The notes under the pieces: model-generated
Databases searched by the model: none
Seen by the model: only the letters and a program-made list of their open reading frames with translations
Told to the model about the DNA's origin: nothing
Program-made: the position numbers and the translations under genes
Shown here: positions 39,556 through 52,642 of the stretch, piece after piece
How positions within the stretch are numbered: the stretch's first letter is position 1
Layout of the letters: each line of letters begins with the position of its first letter
Source of the DNA: Citrobacter amalonaticus
Lineage (GTDB): Bacteria; Pseudomonadota; Gammaproteobacteria; Enterobacterales; Enterobacteriaceae
Length of the DNA: 64,000 bases
Assembly (NCBI RefSeq): GCF_018252635.1
Contig: NZ_JAGTXM010000001.1
Coordinates: forward strand, 806,122-870,121
Reading direction: 5' to 3'

Positions 39556-41796
39556 ATGGCACTAAACAATCACTCCGGCGTACAGCTCCGTATTCGCGGC
39601 AAAGTCCAGGGCGTCGGCTTTCGTCCCTTTGTCTGGCAACTGGCGCAGCAGCTTCAGTTGCATGGCGACGTTTGTAATGACGGCGACGGCGTGGTGGTTC
39701 GATTGCTGGAAGATCCCGCGCTGTTTATCAGTGAACTGCATGATCACTGTCCGCCACTGGCGCGTATCGACCGCGTGGAAAGTGAGCCTTTTCACTGGGC
39801 GCAACAGCCCACTGAGTTCAGTATTCGCCAGAGTGCGGGCGGCACGATGAATACTCAGATTGTGCCCGATGCCGCGACGTGCCCGGAATGTCTTGCCGAA
39901 ATGAACACGCCCGGTGAGCGGCGGTATCGCTATCCCTTTATCAACTGCACCCACTGCGGTCCGCGTTTTACCATTATCCGGGCTATGCCCTATGACCGTC
40001 CGTTTACCGTGATGGCGTCATTCCCGCTCTGCCCGCAATGCGACAACGAGTATCGCGACCCTTATGACCGACGTTTTCACGCCCAGCCGGTGGCTTGCCC
40101 GGCGTGTGGTCCGCATCTGCGCTGGTTGAGCGGCGGACACCAGGCGGAAAAAGAGGCGGCATTACAGGCTGCGGTGGAAATGCTGCAGGCCGGAGGTATT
40201 GTTGCCGTTAAGGGTATCGGCGGGTTTCATCTGGCCTGCGATGCGCGAAACAGCGATGCCGTGGCGCGGCTTCGTACGCGTAAGCGCCGTCCGGCAAAAC
40301 CGCTGGCGGTGATGCTGCCCGATGCGTCGGGACTGTCGGATGCGGCAACCCGACTGCTGGAAACGCCTGCGGCCCCGATTGTGCTGGTGGATAAGCAACA
40401 TGTTTCCTCGCTGTGTGACGGTATTGCTCCAGGCCTTGCGGAAGTGGGCGTGATGTTGCCCGCCAATCCGCTCCAGCACCTGTTGCTCCAGGCACTCAAG
40501 TGTCCGCTGGTGATGACCTCCGGCAATCTTAGCGGTAAACCGCCGGCCATCAGCAACGAACAGGCGCTTCTGGATTTACAGGATATTGCCGAGGGTTTCC
40601 TGTTACACAATCGCGACATCGTGCAGAGAATGGACGATTCCGTCGTACGTGAAAGTGGTGAAATGCTGCGCCGCTCACGGGGATATGTCCCGGATGCGCT
40701 GGCATTGCCGCCGGGTTTTCACCGTATACCGCCGATACTCAGTCTGGGGGCGGATCTGAAAAACACCTTCTGCCTGGTGCGTGGTGAGCAGGCGGTGATC
40801 AGTCAGCATCTTGGCGATCTCAGCGACGATGGGATCCAACATCAGTGGCGTGACGCGCTGCGGTTAATCCAGAATATTTATGACTTTACGCCACAGCGCA
40901 TTGTTCGCGATGCCCATCCGGGATATGTCTCCAGCCAGTGGGCCAGCGAGATGAACCTGCCGACGGAGGTGGTGTTACATCATCATGCTCACGCTGCCGC
41001 CTGTCTGGCCGAGCACGGCTGGCCGCTGGACGGTGGCGATGTTATCGCCCTGACGCTGGACGGCATCGGGATGGGCGACGCGGGCGCGCTGTGGGGGGGA
41101 GAGTGTCTGCGGGTGAACTACCGTGAGTGTGAACATCTTGGTGGACTGCCCGCAGTGGCGCTTGCCGGTGGCGATCTCGCCGCGAAGCAACCCTGGCGTA
41201 ACCTGTTAGCGCAGTGTCTGCGCTTTGTGCCAGACTGGCAGCGTTATCCGGAAACGCGAGACCTACAGCGACAGAACTGGAACGTGCTGGCGCGAGCGAT
41301 TGAGCGCGGGATTAACTCTCCCCTGGCCTCGTCCTGCGGGCGTCTGTTTGATGCGGTTGCCGCAGCGCTGAACTGTGCGCCAGAATCGCTCAGCTATGAA
41401 GGCGAAGCGGCCTGCACGCTGGAGGCGCTGGCGTCGCAATGCGCGGGTGTTAAACATCCGGTGACGCTGCCGCTGGTAGGGCATCAACTGGATCTGGCAA
41501 CCTTCTGGTCGCAGTGGCTGAACTGGCTGGCAACGCCCGCTGAACGCGCATGGGCTTTCCACGATGCGCTGGCGCAAGGGTTTGCCGCGATGCTGCGTGA
41601 GCAGGCCACGGCGCGTAGTATCGACACGCTGGTGTTCAGCGGTGGAGTGATGCACAACCGGTTACTGTCGGCGCGACTGGCTTATTATCTGGCGGATTTC
41701 ACGCTGTTATTCCCACAGCAGTTACCGGCCGGCGACGGCGGATTGTCGTTGGGGCAGGGGGTGATTGCCGCGGCGCGTGGGATAGCGGAAGCATAA
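39556..41796 (+). CDS. hypF: Carbamoyltransferase HypF
   Basis: A 746-residue maturation enzyme that makes the cyano precursor from carbamoyl phosphate and passes it to HypE. Domains in order: acylphosphatase-like (about 10-95, [14 protein letters not shown]), two zinc-finger motifs (CPECLAEM...CTHCGPRF and CPQCDNEY...CPACG), YrdC-like (about 190-380) and Kae1-like (C-terminal half, HHHAHAA and VFSGGVMHN). The start at 39556 follows the BIME. It is cotranscribed with hydN under FhlA in E. coli. Confidence 0.96.
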   Translation: MALNNHSGVQLRIRGKVQGVGFRPFVWQLAQQLQLHGDVCNDGDGVVVRLLEDPALFISELHDHCPPLARIDRVESEPFHWAQQPTEFSIRQSAGGTMNTQIVPDAATCPECLAEMNTPGERRYRYPFINCTHCGPRFTIIRAMPYDRPFTVMASFPLCPQCDNEYRDPYDRRFHAQPVACPACGPHLRWLSGGHQAEKEAALQAAVEMLQAGGIVAVKGIGGFHLACDARNSDAVARLRTRKRRPAKPLAVMLPDASGLSDAATRLLETPAAPIVLVDKQHVSSLCDGIAPGLAEVGVMLPANPLQHLLLQALKCPLVMTSGNLSGKPPAISNEQALLDLQDIAEGFLLHNRDIVQRMDDSVVRESGEMLRRSRGYVPDALALPPGFHRIPPILSLGADLKNTFCLVRGEQAVISQHLGDLSDDGIQHQWRDALRLIQNIYDFTPQRIVRDAHPGYVSSQWASEMNLPTEVVLHHHAHAAACLAEHGWPLDGGDVIALTLDGIGMGDAGALWGGECLRVNYRECEHLGGLPAVALAGGDLAAKQPWRNLLAQCLRFVPDWQRYPETRDLQRQNWNVLARAIERGINSPLASSCGRLFDAVAAALNCAPESLSYEGEAACTLEALASQCAGVKHPVTLPLVGHQLDLATFWSQWLNWLATPAERAWAFHDALAQGFAAMLREQATARSIDTLVFSGGVMHNRLLSARLAYYLADFTLLFPQQLPAGDGGLSLGQGVIAAARGIAEA

Positions 41797-41820
41797 AAAA
41801 GCCCCGGGGCAGGCGGGGCG
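41795..41820 (-). terminator. Terminator of norVW
   Basis: On the minus strand GCCCCG and CGGGGC form a stem with a 7-nt loop, followed by TTTTTT. It lies about 90 bases after the norW stop, beyond a REP unit, and abuts the convergent hypF end. Confidence 0.75.
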
Positions 41821-41878
41821 AAACGACAAGCAATATCGCACTTCCGTGTGCATGAGGTTAAACAATCAGTGGCGATAT

Positions 41879-41913
41879 CGCCGGATGGCGACGCAGAGCG
41901 TCTTATCCGACCT
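41879..41913. repeat. REP element at the norW 3' end
   Basis: CGCCGGATGGCG...CTTATCCGACCT is a REP palindrome touching the norW stop codon at 41912-41914. Confidence 0.75.
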
Positions 41914-43045
41914 ACCGAGGCAACGTTTTCAGCAGGGCGAAAGCCTCCTTCATTCTGTCTTCACTCACCACGAAGGCGCAGAGTTGCCCTTCAGCGTTCA
42001 CCCCTTTGGCAACCATCCCGTCAGGTTCTGCCGCAATGTGCCAGATCAGATCGCGACGCTGGGTTTCCCCTGCCAGGTGCAGCGGCAGCGCCGGCGTTTT
42101 GATTTTGACTAACATGGTGGGCAGCTTCAGCGGTACGTTGCCGGCGAGCAGGTTTTTCGCCAGGGTCATCGCGCTGAGCTGAATTGGCTGCAGGAACGGT
42201 AGTACCTGGCCGTTAATCTCCGCGCAGTCGCCGAGGGCGTAAATATCCGGGTGACTGGTTTGCAGGAAACTGTCGACACAGACGCCGCGATTAAGGGTTA
42301 AACCGGCGCGACGCGCCAGCGCGGTTTCCGGACGCAGGCCGGTGGCGGCAATCACCGCATCGACGTCAATGCTGCGCTCACGATCGAACGTTGCACGAAT
42401 ACCGGATGCGGTTTTCTCCAGTCCCTGCAACTGTGATTTCAGCAGCAGGTGCACGCCCATATCGGTAAGCCGATACTGTAAGCGACTGCTCACTTCCGGC
42501 GGCATCAGCGAGGCGAGAAGGCTGGCGGCGTTATCAATTAGCGTGACCGCCTTACCGGCACGGCTGAAATCCATCGCCAGTTCGCTACCAATCAACCCGC
42601 CGCCGACAATCAACACCCGTTGGGCATCACGTAGCTGTGTTTCGCAGGCACGGTACTCCTGCTGGCTGTTTAATGTGAGCATTAACTCACGTCCAGCTAT
42701 CGGGGGTACAAAGGCCGCAGCGCCTGTGGCCAGCACCAGCTTGTCGTACTGCCACTGCTTGTCCTGGCTTTTTACCACGTGGGCATCGGCATCAATGTCG
42801 GTGACCCAGGTGTGTGGAAACAGACGCAGAGCAAACTGTTCAGCAAACTCTCCCGCCGACTGACGGGTGAGGTCATCGGCGTGCTGCGCCTGGCTTATCA
42901 CATGACTGAGATCGGGCTTGTTGTACTCATCCATGCTGTCAGCTGCAATCAGCGTTAACGGGACATCCGCGTCCTGTTTACGAATGTTTTTGACTAACTG
43001 GCGGGCGGCAAAGCCCGAACCAATGATGACGATTCCCCGGCTCAT
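41912..43045 (-). CDS. norW: Nitric oxide reductase FlRd-NAD(+) reductase NorW
   Basis: A 377-residue flavoprotein that reduces the rubredoxin domain of NorV with NADH. An FAD motif ([12 protein letters not shown]) near the N-terminus and an NAD motif ([14 protein letters not shown]) are present, along with the late GDCAEINGQ block. The start at 43045 gives [11 protein letters not shown] and overlaps norV by four bases. An upstream in-frame ATG inside norV would add an unrelated leader. Confidence 0.96.
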   Translation of the reverse strand: MSRGIVIIGSGFAARQLVKNIRKQDADVPLTLIAADSMDEYNKPDLSHVISQAQHADDLTRQSAGEFAEQFALRLFPHTWVTDIDADAHVVKSQDKQWQYDKLVLATGAAAFVPPIAGRELMLTLNSQQEYRACETQLRDAQRVLIVGGGLIGSELAMDFSRAGKAVTLIDNAASLLASLMPPEVSSRLQYRLTDMGVHLLLKSQLQGLEKTASGIRATFDRERSIDVDAVIAATGLRPETALARRAGLTLNRGVCVDSFLQTSHPDIYALGDCAEINGQVLPFLQPIQLSAMTLAKNLLAGNVPLKLPTMLVKIKTPALPLHLAGETQRRDLIWHIAAEPDGMVAKGVNAEGQLCAFVVSEDRMKEAFALLKTLPR

Positions 43046-44490
43046 TTTGCCTCCGTTGCCAGCACGTCGAAGACCTCTTTGCCTAATGAACATTCCGGAC
43101 ACAGGAAGTTTTCCGGCACATCGCTCCACGGTGTACCCGGCGCGACGTCCTGCAACGGTTCACCTTTTGCCGGATCGTAAATCCACTGGCACACGCTGCA
43201 CTGCATGCTCGGACCGAGGTCGGCTGTCGCTGTGGCGGCGCTGGCGCATGTTTCTTCTTTGGTCGTCGCTTTCACTGTCGCTTCCGGCAACGGCGCGAGC
43301 GCCCACTGACGTGCGATTTCGCGACCGTGCTGGCGACACAGTTCCAGCGCATCCATGTCCGGGCGCCATTTGGCCTTCAGGCTCAGCGACATTTCAAAAC
43401 CAGCATCCTGCAAACGGGTGGATAAGCGGTCGACCGCTCCGCCGCTCCAGCCGTGGGAGCCAAAAGCGCTGGCGCGTTTGTTACGAAAACGCAGCCCGGT
43501 CATCTCTTCCACCAGACCGGCGATTTTCGGCATCATCACGTTGTTCATTGTGGAGGTGCCGACCAGCACGCCTTTAGAGCGGAAAACGTTGGTCAGGATT
43601 TCGTTTTTATCACTGCGGGCGACGTTAAAAATTTTCACCGCCACGTTTTGGTCGACTTCGTTAATGCCCTGAGCAATCGCATCCGCCATCATGCGGGTGT
43701 TATTGGACATGGTGTCGTAAAAAATCGTAATGCGATCTTCCTGATAATCTGCCGCCCATTTCAGATACAGCTCAACAATCTGGGTGGGATTATCGCGCCA
43801 GACCACGCCGTGTGAGGTGGCAATCATATCGACCGGCAGGTTGAAGCCGAGGATTTCGGTAATTTTTGGCGTCACCAGACGGCTGAACGGCGTCAGGATG
43901 TTGGCGTAGTATCGCTGGCACTGTTCGAACAGTTCGGTTTGATCCACTTCATCGTTAAACAGCCGCTCGTCGCAGTAGTGCTGACCGAAAGCGTCGTTAC
44001 TGAACAGGACGGCATCGCCGGTCATGTAGGTCATCATGCTGTCCGGCCAGTGCAGCATCGGGGTTTCCACGAAGATCAACTGTTTGCCGTTGCCGATATC
44101 CAGCGTGTCGCCGGTTTTCACAACGTTAAAATTCCACTCCGGATGGTGGTGGTGGCCGGTAATCGAGTCGATAGCGTTGGCGGTGCAGTAGATAGGAGTA
44201 TCCGGGATCTGCGTCATCAGCTCGGTCAGCGCGCCGGCGTGGTCTTCTTCCGCATGGTTGATAATGATGTAATCGATGTCGGCGAGGTCAATTTCATTAC
44301 GCAGGTTCTGCACGAATTCACGGCTGAATTTATGATCGACGGTATCGATCAGGACATTTTTTTCTTCACGGATGAGATAGCTGTTGTAGCTGCTGCCGCG
44401 CAGCGTTTTGTATTCAGTTCCGTGGAAATCACGGACTTCCCAGTCACGTTGGCCAACCCAATGGATATTATTTTTAACCAGAATAGACAT
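43042..44490 (-). CDS. norV: Anaerobic nitric oxide reductase flavorubredoxin NorV
   Basis: A 482-residue flavodiiron NO reductase that detoxifies NO to N2O without oxygen. The N-terminal beta-lactamase-like diiron domain has HAEEDHAG. A flavodoxin domain (about 254-395) and a C-terminal rubredoxin with CSVCQWIYD and CPECSLG follow. The fused rubredoxin is the enteric type. A sigma-54 promoter and NorR sites lie upstream. Confidence 0.97.
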   Translation of the reverse strand: MSILVKNNIHWVGQRDWEVRDFHGTEYKTLRGSSYNSYLIREEKNVLIDTVDHKFSREFVQNLRNEIDLADIDYIIINHAEEDHAGALTELMTQIPDTPIYCTANAIDSITGHHHHPEWNFNVVKTGDTLDIGNGKQLIFVETPMLHWPDSMMTYMTGDAVLFSNDAFGQHYCDERLFNDEVDQTELFEQCQRYYANILTPFSRLVTPKITEILGFNLPVDMIATSHGVVWRDNPTQIVELYLKWAADYQEDRITIFYDTMSNNTRMMADAIAQGINEVDQNVAVKIFNVARSDKNEILTNVFRSKGVLVGTSTMNNVMMPKIAGLVEEMTGLRFRNKRASAFGSHGWSGGAVDRLSTRLQDAGFEMSLSLKAKWRPDMDALELCRQHGREIARQWALAPLPEATVKATTKEETCASAATATADLGPSMQCSVCQWIYDPAKGEPLQDVAPGTPWSDVPENFLCPECSLGKEVFDVLATEAK

Positions 44491-44536
44491 AGCACCCTCA
44501 ATTCATTCAGCGTTGTTCAAAAAGTTATTTCGCATA

Positions 44537-44554
44537 TTGCAGGTTGCGTGCCAG
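44537..44554 (-). promoter_or_regulatory. Sigma-54 promoter of norVW
   Basis: On the minus strand the element reads ACTGGCACGCAACCTGCA, with -24 GG and -12 GC 10 bases apart. It is a close match to TGGCACG-N4-TTGCA and lies about 50 bases from norV. Confidence 0.9.
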
Positions 44555-44608
44555 TTTTTTATCTTATTGATTATTATTGATTTTAAATTTTATACTCATT
44601 AAAGAGTA

Positions 44609-44664
44609 GTCAAAAAGACTATTCTCAACACAGTCAATATGACAGTATGAATGGTCAAAATGAC
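44609..44664. promoter_or_regulatory. Three NorR enhancer sites
   Basis: GTCAAAAAGAC (44609-44619), GTCAATATGAC (44633-44643) and GTCAAAATGAC (44654-44664) each fit GT-N7-AC. The last two are close to perfect GTCA-N3-TGAC. Three such sites between norR and norV are required in E. coli for NorR to activate norVW. Confidence 0.9.
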
Positions 44665-44676
44665 AGTGAGGGCAGC

Positions 44677-46194
44677 ATGAGTTTTTCCGTTGATGTGCTG
44701 GCGGGTATCGCCATCGAACTACAGCGCGGGGTAGGTCATCAGGATCGTTTTCAACGTCTGATTACCACGCTGCGTCAGGTGCTGGAATGCGACGCTTCTG
44801 CGCTGCTGCGCTATGAGGCGCGCCAGTTTATCCCGCTGGCGATTGACGGCCTCGCACGCGATGTGCTCGGCAGGCGTTTTACCCTCGAAGGGCATCCCCG
44901 ACTGGAGGCCATCGCTCGCGCCGGGGACGTGGTGCGCTTTCCGGCAGACAGTTCCCTGCCCGATCCGTATGACGGACTGATCCCGGGGCAGGAGAGTCTG
45001 AAAGTGCACGCCTGCATTGGGCTGCCGCTTTTTGCCGGACAGAACCTGATCGGCGCGCTGACCCTTGACGGTATGGCCCCGGATCAGTTTGATGTTTTCA
45101 GCGATGAGGAGTTACGGCTCATCGCGGCGCTGGCCGCCGGTGCATTGAGCAATGCGTTACTGATTGAACAACTGGAACGTCAGAATATGTTGCCGGGATC
45201 GAGTACCGATTTCGAACAGGTAAAAGAGACGCAGATGATTGGCCTCTCGCCGAATATGATGCAGCTGAAAAAAGAGATCGAAATTGTGGCAGGCTCCGAT
45301 CTCAACGTGTTAATCAGCGGCGAAACCGGTACCGGGAAAGAACTGGTGGCGAAGGCGATTCACGAAGGTTCACCGCGCGCGGTCAACCCGCTGGTCTATC
45401 TGAACTGTGCCGCGCTGCCGGAAAGCGTGGCGGAGAGTGAACTGTTTGGCCATGTGAAAGGGGCGTTTACCGGGGCCATTAGCAACCGCAGCGGCAAGTT
45501 TGAAATGGCCGATAACGGCACGCTGTTCCTTGACGAAATTGGTGAACTGTCGCTGGCGCTACAGGCCAAACTGCTGCGCGTGTTGCAGTACGGTGATATT
45601 CAGCGTGTCGGTGATGACCGCAGTCTGCGCGTGGATGTGCGCGTGCTGGCTGCAACTAATCGCGATCTACGCGAAGAGGTGCTGGCGGGGCGTTTTCGTG
45701 CCGATCTGTTTCATCGTCTGAGCGTGTTCCCGCTTTCCGTCCCTCCGCTACGTGAACGCGGTGAGGATGTGGTGCTGCTGGCAGGCTATTTTTGCGAGCA
45801 GTGTCGACTGCGACTGCGACTTTCCCGTGTGGTGCTCAGTCCACGGGCGCGTAGTCATCTGCTGAATTACGGCTGGCCGGGGAATGTGCGCGAACTGGAA
45901 CATGCGATTCATCGGGCGGTGGTGCTGGCGCGTGCGACCCGGGCCGAAGACGACGTGGTGCTGGAAGTAACACATTTCGCGTTACAGGAGGAGGCGATGA
46001 CGGCGCAGCCGGAAGTGGCAGCGGATTTACCGCGCAATCATAATCTGCGTGATGCAACGGAGGCGTTCCAGCGGGAGATGATTCGCCAGACGCTGGCGCA
46101 CAATAATCACAACTGGGCGGCCAGCGCACGGGCGCTTGAAACGGACGTCGCCAACCTGCACCGGCTGGCGAAACGTCTGGGGCTAAAGGATTAG
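44677..46194 (+). CDS. norR: Nitric-oxide-responsive activator NorR
   Basis: A 505-residue sigma-54 activator. An N-terminal GAF domain holds a mononuclear iron that senses NO. The AAA+ domain has [14 protein letters not shown] and [13 protein letters not shown]-terminal Fis-type helix-turn-helix follows. I chose the ATG giving MSFSVDVL; the upstream in-frame start overlaps the third NorR site. The gene is divergent from norVW and its end overlaps the convergent gutQ stop by three bases. Confidence 0.96.
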   Translation: MSFSVDVLAGIAIELQRGVGHQDRFQRLITTLRQVLECDASALLRYEARQFIPLAIDGLARDVLGRRFTLEGHPRLEAIARAGDVVRFPADSSLPDPYDGLIPGQESLKVHACIGLPLFAGQNLIGALTLDGMAPDQFDVFSDEELRLIAALAAGALSNALLIEQLERQNMLPGSSTDFEQVKETQMIGLSPNMMQLKKEIEIVAGSDLNVLISGETGTGKELVAKAIHEGSPRAVNPLVYLNCAALPESVAESELFGHVKGAFTGAISNRSGKFEMADNGTLFLDEIGELSLALQAKLLRVLQYGDIQRVGDDRSLRVDVRVLAATNRDLREEVLAGRFRADLFHRLSVFPLSVPPLRERGEDVVLLAGYFCEQCRLRLRLSRVVLSPRARSHLLNYGWPGNVRELEHAIHRAVVLARATRAEDDVVLEVTHFALQEEAMTAQPEVAADLPRNHNLRDATEAFQREMIRQTLAHNNHNWAASARALETDVANLHRLAKRLGLKD

Positions 46195-47156
46195 AGGATC
46201 CCGGCCTGATAGAAATCCTGCAGGTTGATGGCGCCGGTGAGTTTGCCGGTTTCATCCACCACCGGTGCGGCGGTGATTTTGCGCTTCATCAGGATCTCTT
46301 TGGCATCAATCGCCCGGCTTTCTGACTGCAAGGTGATGCCATTGTGGGTCATCGCTTCACTGACCGGCGTGGTGAGCGCGCCGCCGCCAACCAGCCAGCG
46401 ACGCAGGTCGCCGTCGGTAAAGACGCCTTTCACCTGCATCAGGTCGTCGCACACGGCGACCAGACCCAGACCGGTACGGCTTAATTCCAGCATCGCATCC
46501 ATTACGCTGGTGGCAAGTTGAACCTGCGGGACTGCGTCGTCACGGCGCATCAGGTGGTGTACTTTATTGAGCAAACGCGCGCCTAACGCACCGGCCGGAT
46601 GCGAGCGGGCAAAATCCTCTTCATTGAAACCGCGCGCCTGCATGACCGCCATCGCCAGCGCGTCGCCCATCATCAGGGTATTGACGGTACTGGAGGTTGG
46701 CGCCAGGTGCATCGGACAGGCTTCACGCTCAACGGAGATATCCAGAACGGCCTTCGCCGCCAGGCCCAGCGGTGAATTGGGTTTGCCGGTCATTGCCAGC
46801 AGGGCGATGGATTTATCTTCCAGACGCGGGATGATGAGATCCAGCTCTTTTGCGCCGCCGGAATAGGAGATGAACAACATCACGTCGCGGCTTTCGATCA
46901 TCCCCAGATCGCCATGCAGCGCTTCGGCAGGGTGAACAAAAAAGGCCGGGGTGCCGGTACTGGCGAGCGTCGCGGCGATTTTCTTACCAATATGGCCCGA
47001 CTTGCCGATACCCGAGACAATCACTTTGCCTTCACAGTGGATAATGGTATTAGCGGCGCGGATAAAATCATCGCCCAGACGTTCCGGCAGACGGCTTGCT
47101 TCCTGTAATTCCAGCATTAACGTCTGACGGCCCGCGTTCAGTAGTGCATCACTCAT
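46191..47156 (-). CDS. gutQ: Arabinose-5-phosphate isomerase GutQ
   Basis: A 321-residue SIS-domain sugar isomerase (KdsD paralogue) with two C-terminal CBS domains. It interconverts ribulose-5-phosphate and arabinose-5-phosphate. The SIS motif region contains [18 protein letters not shown]. It is the last gene of the srl operon and its start overlaps srlR by eight bases. Confidence 0.95.
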   Translation of the reverse strand: MSDALLNAGRQTLMLELQEASRLPERLGDDFIRAANTIIHCEGKVIVSGIGKSGHIGKKIAATLASTGTPAFFVHPAEALHGDLGMIESRDVMLFISYSGGAKELDLIIPRLEDKSIALLAMTGKPNSPLGLAAKAVLDISVEREACPMHLAPTSSTVNTLMMGDALAMAVMQARGFNEEDFARSHPAGALGARLLNKVHHLMRRDDAVPQVQLATSVMDAMLELSRTGLGLVAVCDDLMQVKGVFTDGDLRRWLVGGGALTTPVSEAMTHNGITLQSESRAIDAKEILMKRKITAAPVVDETGKLTGAINLQDFYQAGIL

Positions 47157-47922
47157 TGGTTTCTCCGGTTATGATAACGGTAATCCCTTTCTCTTCCAGC
47201 GCCTGACGAAATGCGGGATCAATGCCCGCGTCGGTAATCAGTTTGTCGACGCTTTCCAGACTGCACACAACATTCGGACTCTTGCGACCAAACTTTGATG
47301 AGTCCGCCATCAGAATGACCTCGCGAGCGGCGTTGCACATCGCTTTGCTGACGGTGTAAACCTCGTTAAAGGTGGTCACGCCGGCGCTGAGATCAATGCC
47401 ATCGGTACCCATGAAGAGTTTATCAAAACTGAACTGCTCAAAGGCGTTTTCCGCGAGCTGTCCGTGAAATGAGGCCGATTTTTTACGGAATGTTCCGCCA
47501 GGCATCAGGATGGTTTGTTCGTTGTCTAACTCGGACAGCGCGTTGACAATGTGCAGGCTGTTGGTCATGACGGTGATATTGCTAAAGCGGGTAAGCAACG
47601 GCACCATTTGTAGCACGGTACTCCCGGCGTCCAGAATGATGGAGTCGCCGTCGTGGATAAAACGGACGGCCGCTTCAGCAATACGTTCTTTCTTGAGCGT
47701 ATTGATCAGCGTTTTGTGATCGATAGGCGGATCGGACTCCTCTTTGTTTAACATCACGCCGCCATAGGTACGAATGACGGTTTCGGCATTTTCCAGAACG
47801 ACAAGGTCTTTGCGAATGGTTGTGCCCGTGGTGTCAAAGTACTGGGCCAGTTCTTCTACTGAGCACTTTCCCTGCTTTTGCAGATGCTCAAGAATAGCGG
47901 CCTGACGCTGACGAGGTTTCAT
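47149..47922 (-). CDS. srlR: Sorbitol operon repressor SrlR
   Basis: A 257-residue DeoR-family regulator. The N-terminal winged helix ([20 protein letters not shown]) is followed by a sugar-phosphate-sensing domain with DAGSTVLQM and [11 protein letters not shown]. In E. coli it represses srlAEBD and works against the activator GutM. It lies between gutM and gutQ, as in E. coli. Confidence 0.95.
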   Translation of the reverse strand: MKPRQRQAAILEHLQKQGKCSVEELAQYFDTTGTTIRKDLVVLENAETVIRTYGGVMLNKEESDPPIDHKTLINTLKKERIAEAAVRFIHDGDSIILDAGSTVLQMVPLLTRFSNITVMTNSLHIVNALSELDNEQTILMPGGTFRKKSASFHGQLAENAFEQFSFDKLFMGTDGIDLSAGVTTFNEVYTVSKAMCNAAREVILMADSSKFGRKSPNVVCSLESVDKLITDAGIDPAFRQALEEKGITVIITGETNE

Positions 47923-47990
47923 TGGCGTAATTACCCTGAATTAAATTTTCGAAATGATAATTTCGCAAGATATTAGCATTCACAACGAAA

Positions 47991-48350
47991 TTACCCATGT
48001 TTCAGACTAAGCGCCAATGATAGTGCATTCTGCGATAGCGGATCATGGGGAAAGATCACATCAGGCTGTAATTCATTAAGATGTTTGCCTTCAATGGCGG
48101 CGATTTTGCCTGGTCTGGCGAATACGGTGAGACCTTTCATAAACAAAGTATCGGTGACTCGCTGATTGTCATCAACAGCGACCGCGACAACGACGCGCGG
48201 TTTAAAGCGTCCTCCTGAACGCCCCACGCCGACACGTCCCTGCTGGCAAAGTTGATCAAACGCGTTGTTAAAGCGCGATATTTGCCAGTATCCCAGCGCC
48301 AGTTGTGCACACCAGGCAATGACGGCGACAGTAACGAGTGCGGATACCAT
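47991..48350 (-). CDS. gutM: Sorbitol operon activator GutM
   Basis: A 119-residue protein of the GutM family with an N-terminal hydrophobic segment (about 3-20) suggesting membrane attachment. It activates the srl operon in E. coli, although no classical DNA-binding domain is visible. It lies between srlD and srlR, behind a BIME. Confidence 0.92.
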   Translation of the reverse strand: MVSALVTVAVIAWCAQLALGYWQISRFNNAFDQLCQQGRVGVGRSGGRFKPRVVVAVAVDDNQRVTDTLFMKGLTVFARPGKIAAIEGKHLNELQPDVIFPHDPLSQNALSLALSLKHG

Positions 48351-48370
48351 ATTGTTGCTCCTTCTATTTT

Positions 48371-48436
48371 GCCGGAAGGCGGTTTCACCTTATCCGGCCT
48401 GTGGGAAGGCCCGGTAAGCGTAGCGCCACCGGGCGA
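48371..48436. repeat. BIME between srlD and gutM
   Basis: GCCGGAAGGCGG...CTTATCCGGCCTG and GCCCGGTAAGCG...GCGCCACCGGGCG are two inverted REP-type units. They may separate expression of the metabolic genes from the regulators. Confidence 0.8.
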
Positions 48437-48442
48437 CACCCA

Positions 48443-49222
48443 TTAAAACATCACCTGTCCACCGGTTACGTTGATTGACTGCCCGGTGCAGTACGACGCT
48501 TTCTGGCTGGCATAAAATAACAGCATGTTCAGCACATCCTGATAGTCGCAGCCGCGCTTCAGCGGAACTTTATCAATGTAATACTGTTCTACTTCGTCTG
48601 GCTTGATACCCAGCTTGGTGGCGTACTGCGGCAGCAACGACTGGAACATCGGTGACTTTAACAGGTTGCCGAGCATCAGCGAATGCACGGTAATGCCATA
48701 TTCCGCCAGATCCAGCGCCAGCGACTGCGTTAACCCCACGCCGCCAAACTTCGCTGCGCTGTAGCCGGAGTTGTGTTTGCTGCCCACTTTGCCGGATTTG
48801 GAGTTGATCTGAATAATACGTCCCTGAATTCCATCGCGGATCATCAGACGGGAGAATTCACGCGCGCAGAGGAAGTAGCCCACCAGATTCACCTGCAGCG
48901 AGCGATCAAAATCGCCGAGCTGGAAGTCACTGATAAAGGCTGCTTTGGCGATCCCCGCGCTGTAAACCAGCAGATCCACGCGGCCAAAGATTTCATCTAC
49001 ACCACGAGAGAGTGCGAGCACACTCTGTTCGCTGGTGGCGTCGGCACCAAAACCGTAAGCCATGCCTTCGCCAAATTCCGCGTTAATCTCTTGTGCAACG
49101 TTCGCGGCTTTATCACTCTGAATGTCCACCACCGCAACGCGATACCCTTCTGCTGCAAGCCCACGGCAAAGGAATGCCCCCAGGGTCTGTCCTCCACCAA
49201 TGACAACGGCAACCTGATTCAT
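48443..49222 (-). CDS. srlD: Sorbitol-6-phosphate 2-dehydrogenase SrlD
   Basis: A 259-residue short-chain dehydrogenase that oxidises D-sorbitol 6-phosphate to fructose 6-phosphate with NAD. The nucleotide motif GGGQTLGAFL near the N-terminus and the catalytic Tyr-X3-Lys (YSAAK) are present. I chose MNQVAVVIGGG as the start, since it follows AGGAGA and matches the family length. Confidence 0.96.
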   Translation of the reverse strand: MNQVAVVIGGGQTLGAFLCRGLAAEGYRVAVVDIQSDKAANVAQEINAEFGEGMAYGFGADATSEQSVLALSRGVDEIFGRVDLLVYSAGIAKAAFISDFQLGDFDRSLQVNLVGYFLCAREFSRLMIRDGIQGRIIQINSKSGKVGSKHNSGYSAAKFGGVGLTQSLALDLAEYGITVHSLMLGNLLKSPMFQSLLPQYATKLGIKPDEVEQYYIDKVPLKRGCDYQDVLNMLLFYASQKASYCTGQSINVTGGQVMF

Positions 49223-49232
49223 TTTTCTCTCC

Positions 49233-49595
49233 TTAAGCGACAAACTTCAAAATACAGCCCGGTGCGATGTCGTCCGGTACAGGCCCCGCGACGTGCACGG
49301 TGCCGGGAAATTCCGCTTCGCTCAGTCCGTCGAAGCGCAGGGTGATATGCCCCAGTTCACGTAAATTCTGCTCGGCCACGCTGCCGACGGCAGTGACTGG
49401 ATAACGATGCTGACCCAGCTCAAACTGCGCGCCGGGTTGCAGCGTACCGTTCAGTTCGCCATGACAATGGATAAAGCAAAATTCCTCGATATCCGCAGGC
49501 GCGCCTTCACGAAAGGTAATCAGCATCTGGTCGCAGAGCGCATCCGGTGCGCTCTGGCCGATACGAGTGATGGTGGTCTGATAAATAACGGTCAT
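49233..49595 (-). CDS. srlB: Glucitol/sorbitol-specific PTS enzyme IIA SrlB
   Basis: A 120-residue IIA component of the Gut family that carries phosphate from HPr to SrlE. The histidine-bearing FCFIHCHGELNG segment is the likely phosphorylation region. It lies between srlE and srlD with 11- and 10-base gaps. Confidence 0.94.
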   Translation of the reverse strand: MTVIYQTTITRIGQSAPDALCDQMLITFREGAPADIEEFCFIHCHGELNGTLQPGAQFELGQHRYPVTAVGSVAEQNLRELGHITLRFDGLSEAEFPGTVHVAGPVPDDIAPGCILKFVA

Positions 49596-49606
49596 GTCAA
49601 AACCTC

Positions 49607-51171
<1,565 letters not shown>

Positions 51172-51225
51172 TTAGTTATCTTGCGAATGGGTGACTTATT
51201 TTAATCAGATTGAAAGAAATAAAAG

Positions 51226-51241
51226 TGTTATTTTGATCTCA
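51226..51241. promoter_or_regulatory. CRP site upstream of srlA
   Basis: On the minus strand TGAGATCAAAATAACA differs from the TGTGAT-N4-ATCACA form at two positions. It lies about 75 bases ahead of the srlA start, as in E. coli, where the operon is CRP dependent. Confidence 0.6.
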
Positions 51242-51419
51242 AAATGAAAGTAAAATATTTTAACTTGAAAGTTTTTGTGGGAAAGAAAGAATGTACTGAC
51301 GATCAAACGAGGGGAAGTAGTACGTAAATTGTGTGAAGGGACGCGTCTGGCGCTTCCTTGTATGGCGGGGGATGCTTTACCATACTTCTCTCTGGCTGAA
51401 TCTGTTTAATGGATGTCTC

Positions 51420-52499
51420 ATGTTCAAGCGTCGTTATGTAGCATTGCTTCCCCTGTTTGTGTTACTTGCTGCCTGTAGTAGCAAACCGAAACCTCAAGAG
51501 CCTCAAACGACAACGGGGACGCCTTCCGGCGGTTTTCTGCTTGAGCCCCAGCACAACGTTATGCAGATGGGGGGCGACTTTGCCAACAACCCGAATGCAC
51601 AACAGTTCATTGATAAGATGGTGAACAAGCACGGTTTTAATCGTCAGCAGTTGCAAGAGATTTTGTCGCAGGCGAAGCGTCTGGATTACGTTTTACGTCT
51701 GATGGACAGGCAGGCGCCGACCACGCAGCCGCCGGCCGGGCCTAACGGCGCATGGCTGCGCTATCGCAAACAGTTCATTACCCCGGATAACGTGCAAAAC
51801 GGCGTGGCATTCTGGAATCAGTATGAAGACGCGCTCAACCGCGCCTGGCAGGTTTACGGCGTTCCGCCGGAGATAGTTGTGGGCATTATTGGCGTGGAAA
51901 CCCGCTGGGGTCGCGTGATGGGAAAAACGCGCATTCTGGATGCGCTGGCGACGCTGTCGTTTAACTATCCACGTCGAGCGGAGTACTTCTCCGGCGAGCT
52001 GGAGACGTTCCTGCTGATGGCGCGTAACGAACAGGATGACCCGCTAGATTTGAAAGGTTCCTTTGCTGGCGCGATGGGCTACGGACAGTTTATGCCTTCG
52101 TCCTATAAGGAGTATGCGGTGGATTTCAACGGTGATGGCCACATCAATCTGTGGGATCCGGTCGATGCTATCGGCAGCGTGGCGAATTACTTCAAAGCGC
52201 ACGGTTGGGTGAAGGGCGAGACGGTGGCGGTGATGGCGAACGGTCAGGCGCCGGGACTGGCGAATGGCTTTAAAACGCAGTACAGCCTTTCTCAACTGGC
52301 GGCCGCCGGACTTACGCCGCAACAACCGTTGGGCAACCATCAGCAGGTGAGCCTGCTGCGTCTGGATATCGGTACCGGATACCAGTACTGGTACGGTTTG
52401 CCGAACTTCTATGCCATTACCCGCTACAACCACAGCACCCATTACGCGATGGCAGTGTGGCAGTTGGGTCAGGCAGTGGCGCTGGCGCGCGTGCAGTAA
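51420..52499 (+). CDS. mltB: Membrane-bound lytic murein transglycosylase B
   Basis: A 359-residue outer-membrane lipoprotein of the SltB1/MltB family that cleaves peptidoglycan to 1,6-anhydro products. The lipobox LLAAC places the lipidated residue at Cys19. The catalytic glutamate lies in GVETRWGR, and AMGYGQFMPSSYK is the family signature. I chose the ATG at 51420 so that the lipoprotein signal is N-terminal. Confidence 0.96.
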   Translation: MFKRRYVALLPLFVLLAACSSKPKPQEPQTTTGTPSGGFLLEPQHNVMQMGGDFANNPNAQQFIDKMVNKHGFNRQQLQEILSQAKRLDYVLRLMDRQAPTTQPPAGPNGAWLRYRKQFITPDNVQNGVAFWNQYEDALNRAWQVYGVPPEIVVGIIGVETRWGRVMGKTRILDALATLSFNYPRRAEYFSGELETFLLMARNEQDDPLDLKGSFAGAMGYGQFMPSSYKEYAVDFNGDGHINLWDPVDAIGSVANYFKAHGWVKGETVAVMANGQAPGLANGFKTQYSLSQLAAAGLTPQQPLGNHQQVSLLRLDIGTGYQYWYGLPNFYAITRYNHSTHYAMAVWQLGQAVALARVQ

Positions 52500-52642
52500 C
52501 GGTTTTTACCCAGGGGAGTCCTGGCTTCCCTGGGCCTCACACGTTTTTTCGGAACCACCCTCGTAAAATTATCACCTCATCCCCATCTCTGTCGGGAAAG
52601 TGTTATCTTGTCCGGCATATTTTTTAACTGACAGAGGCGGAT

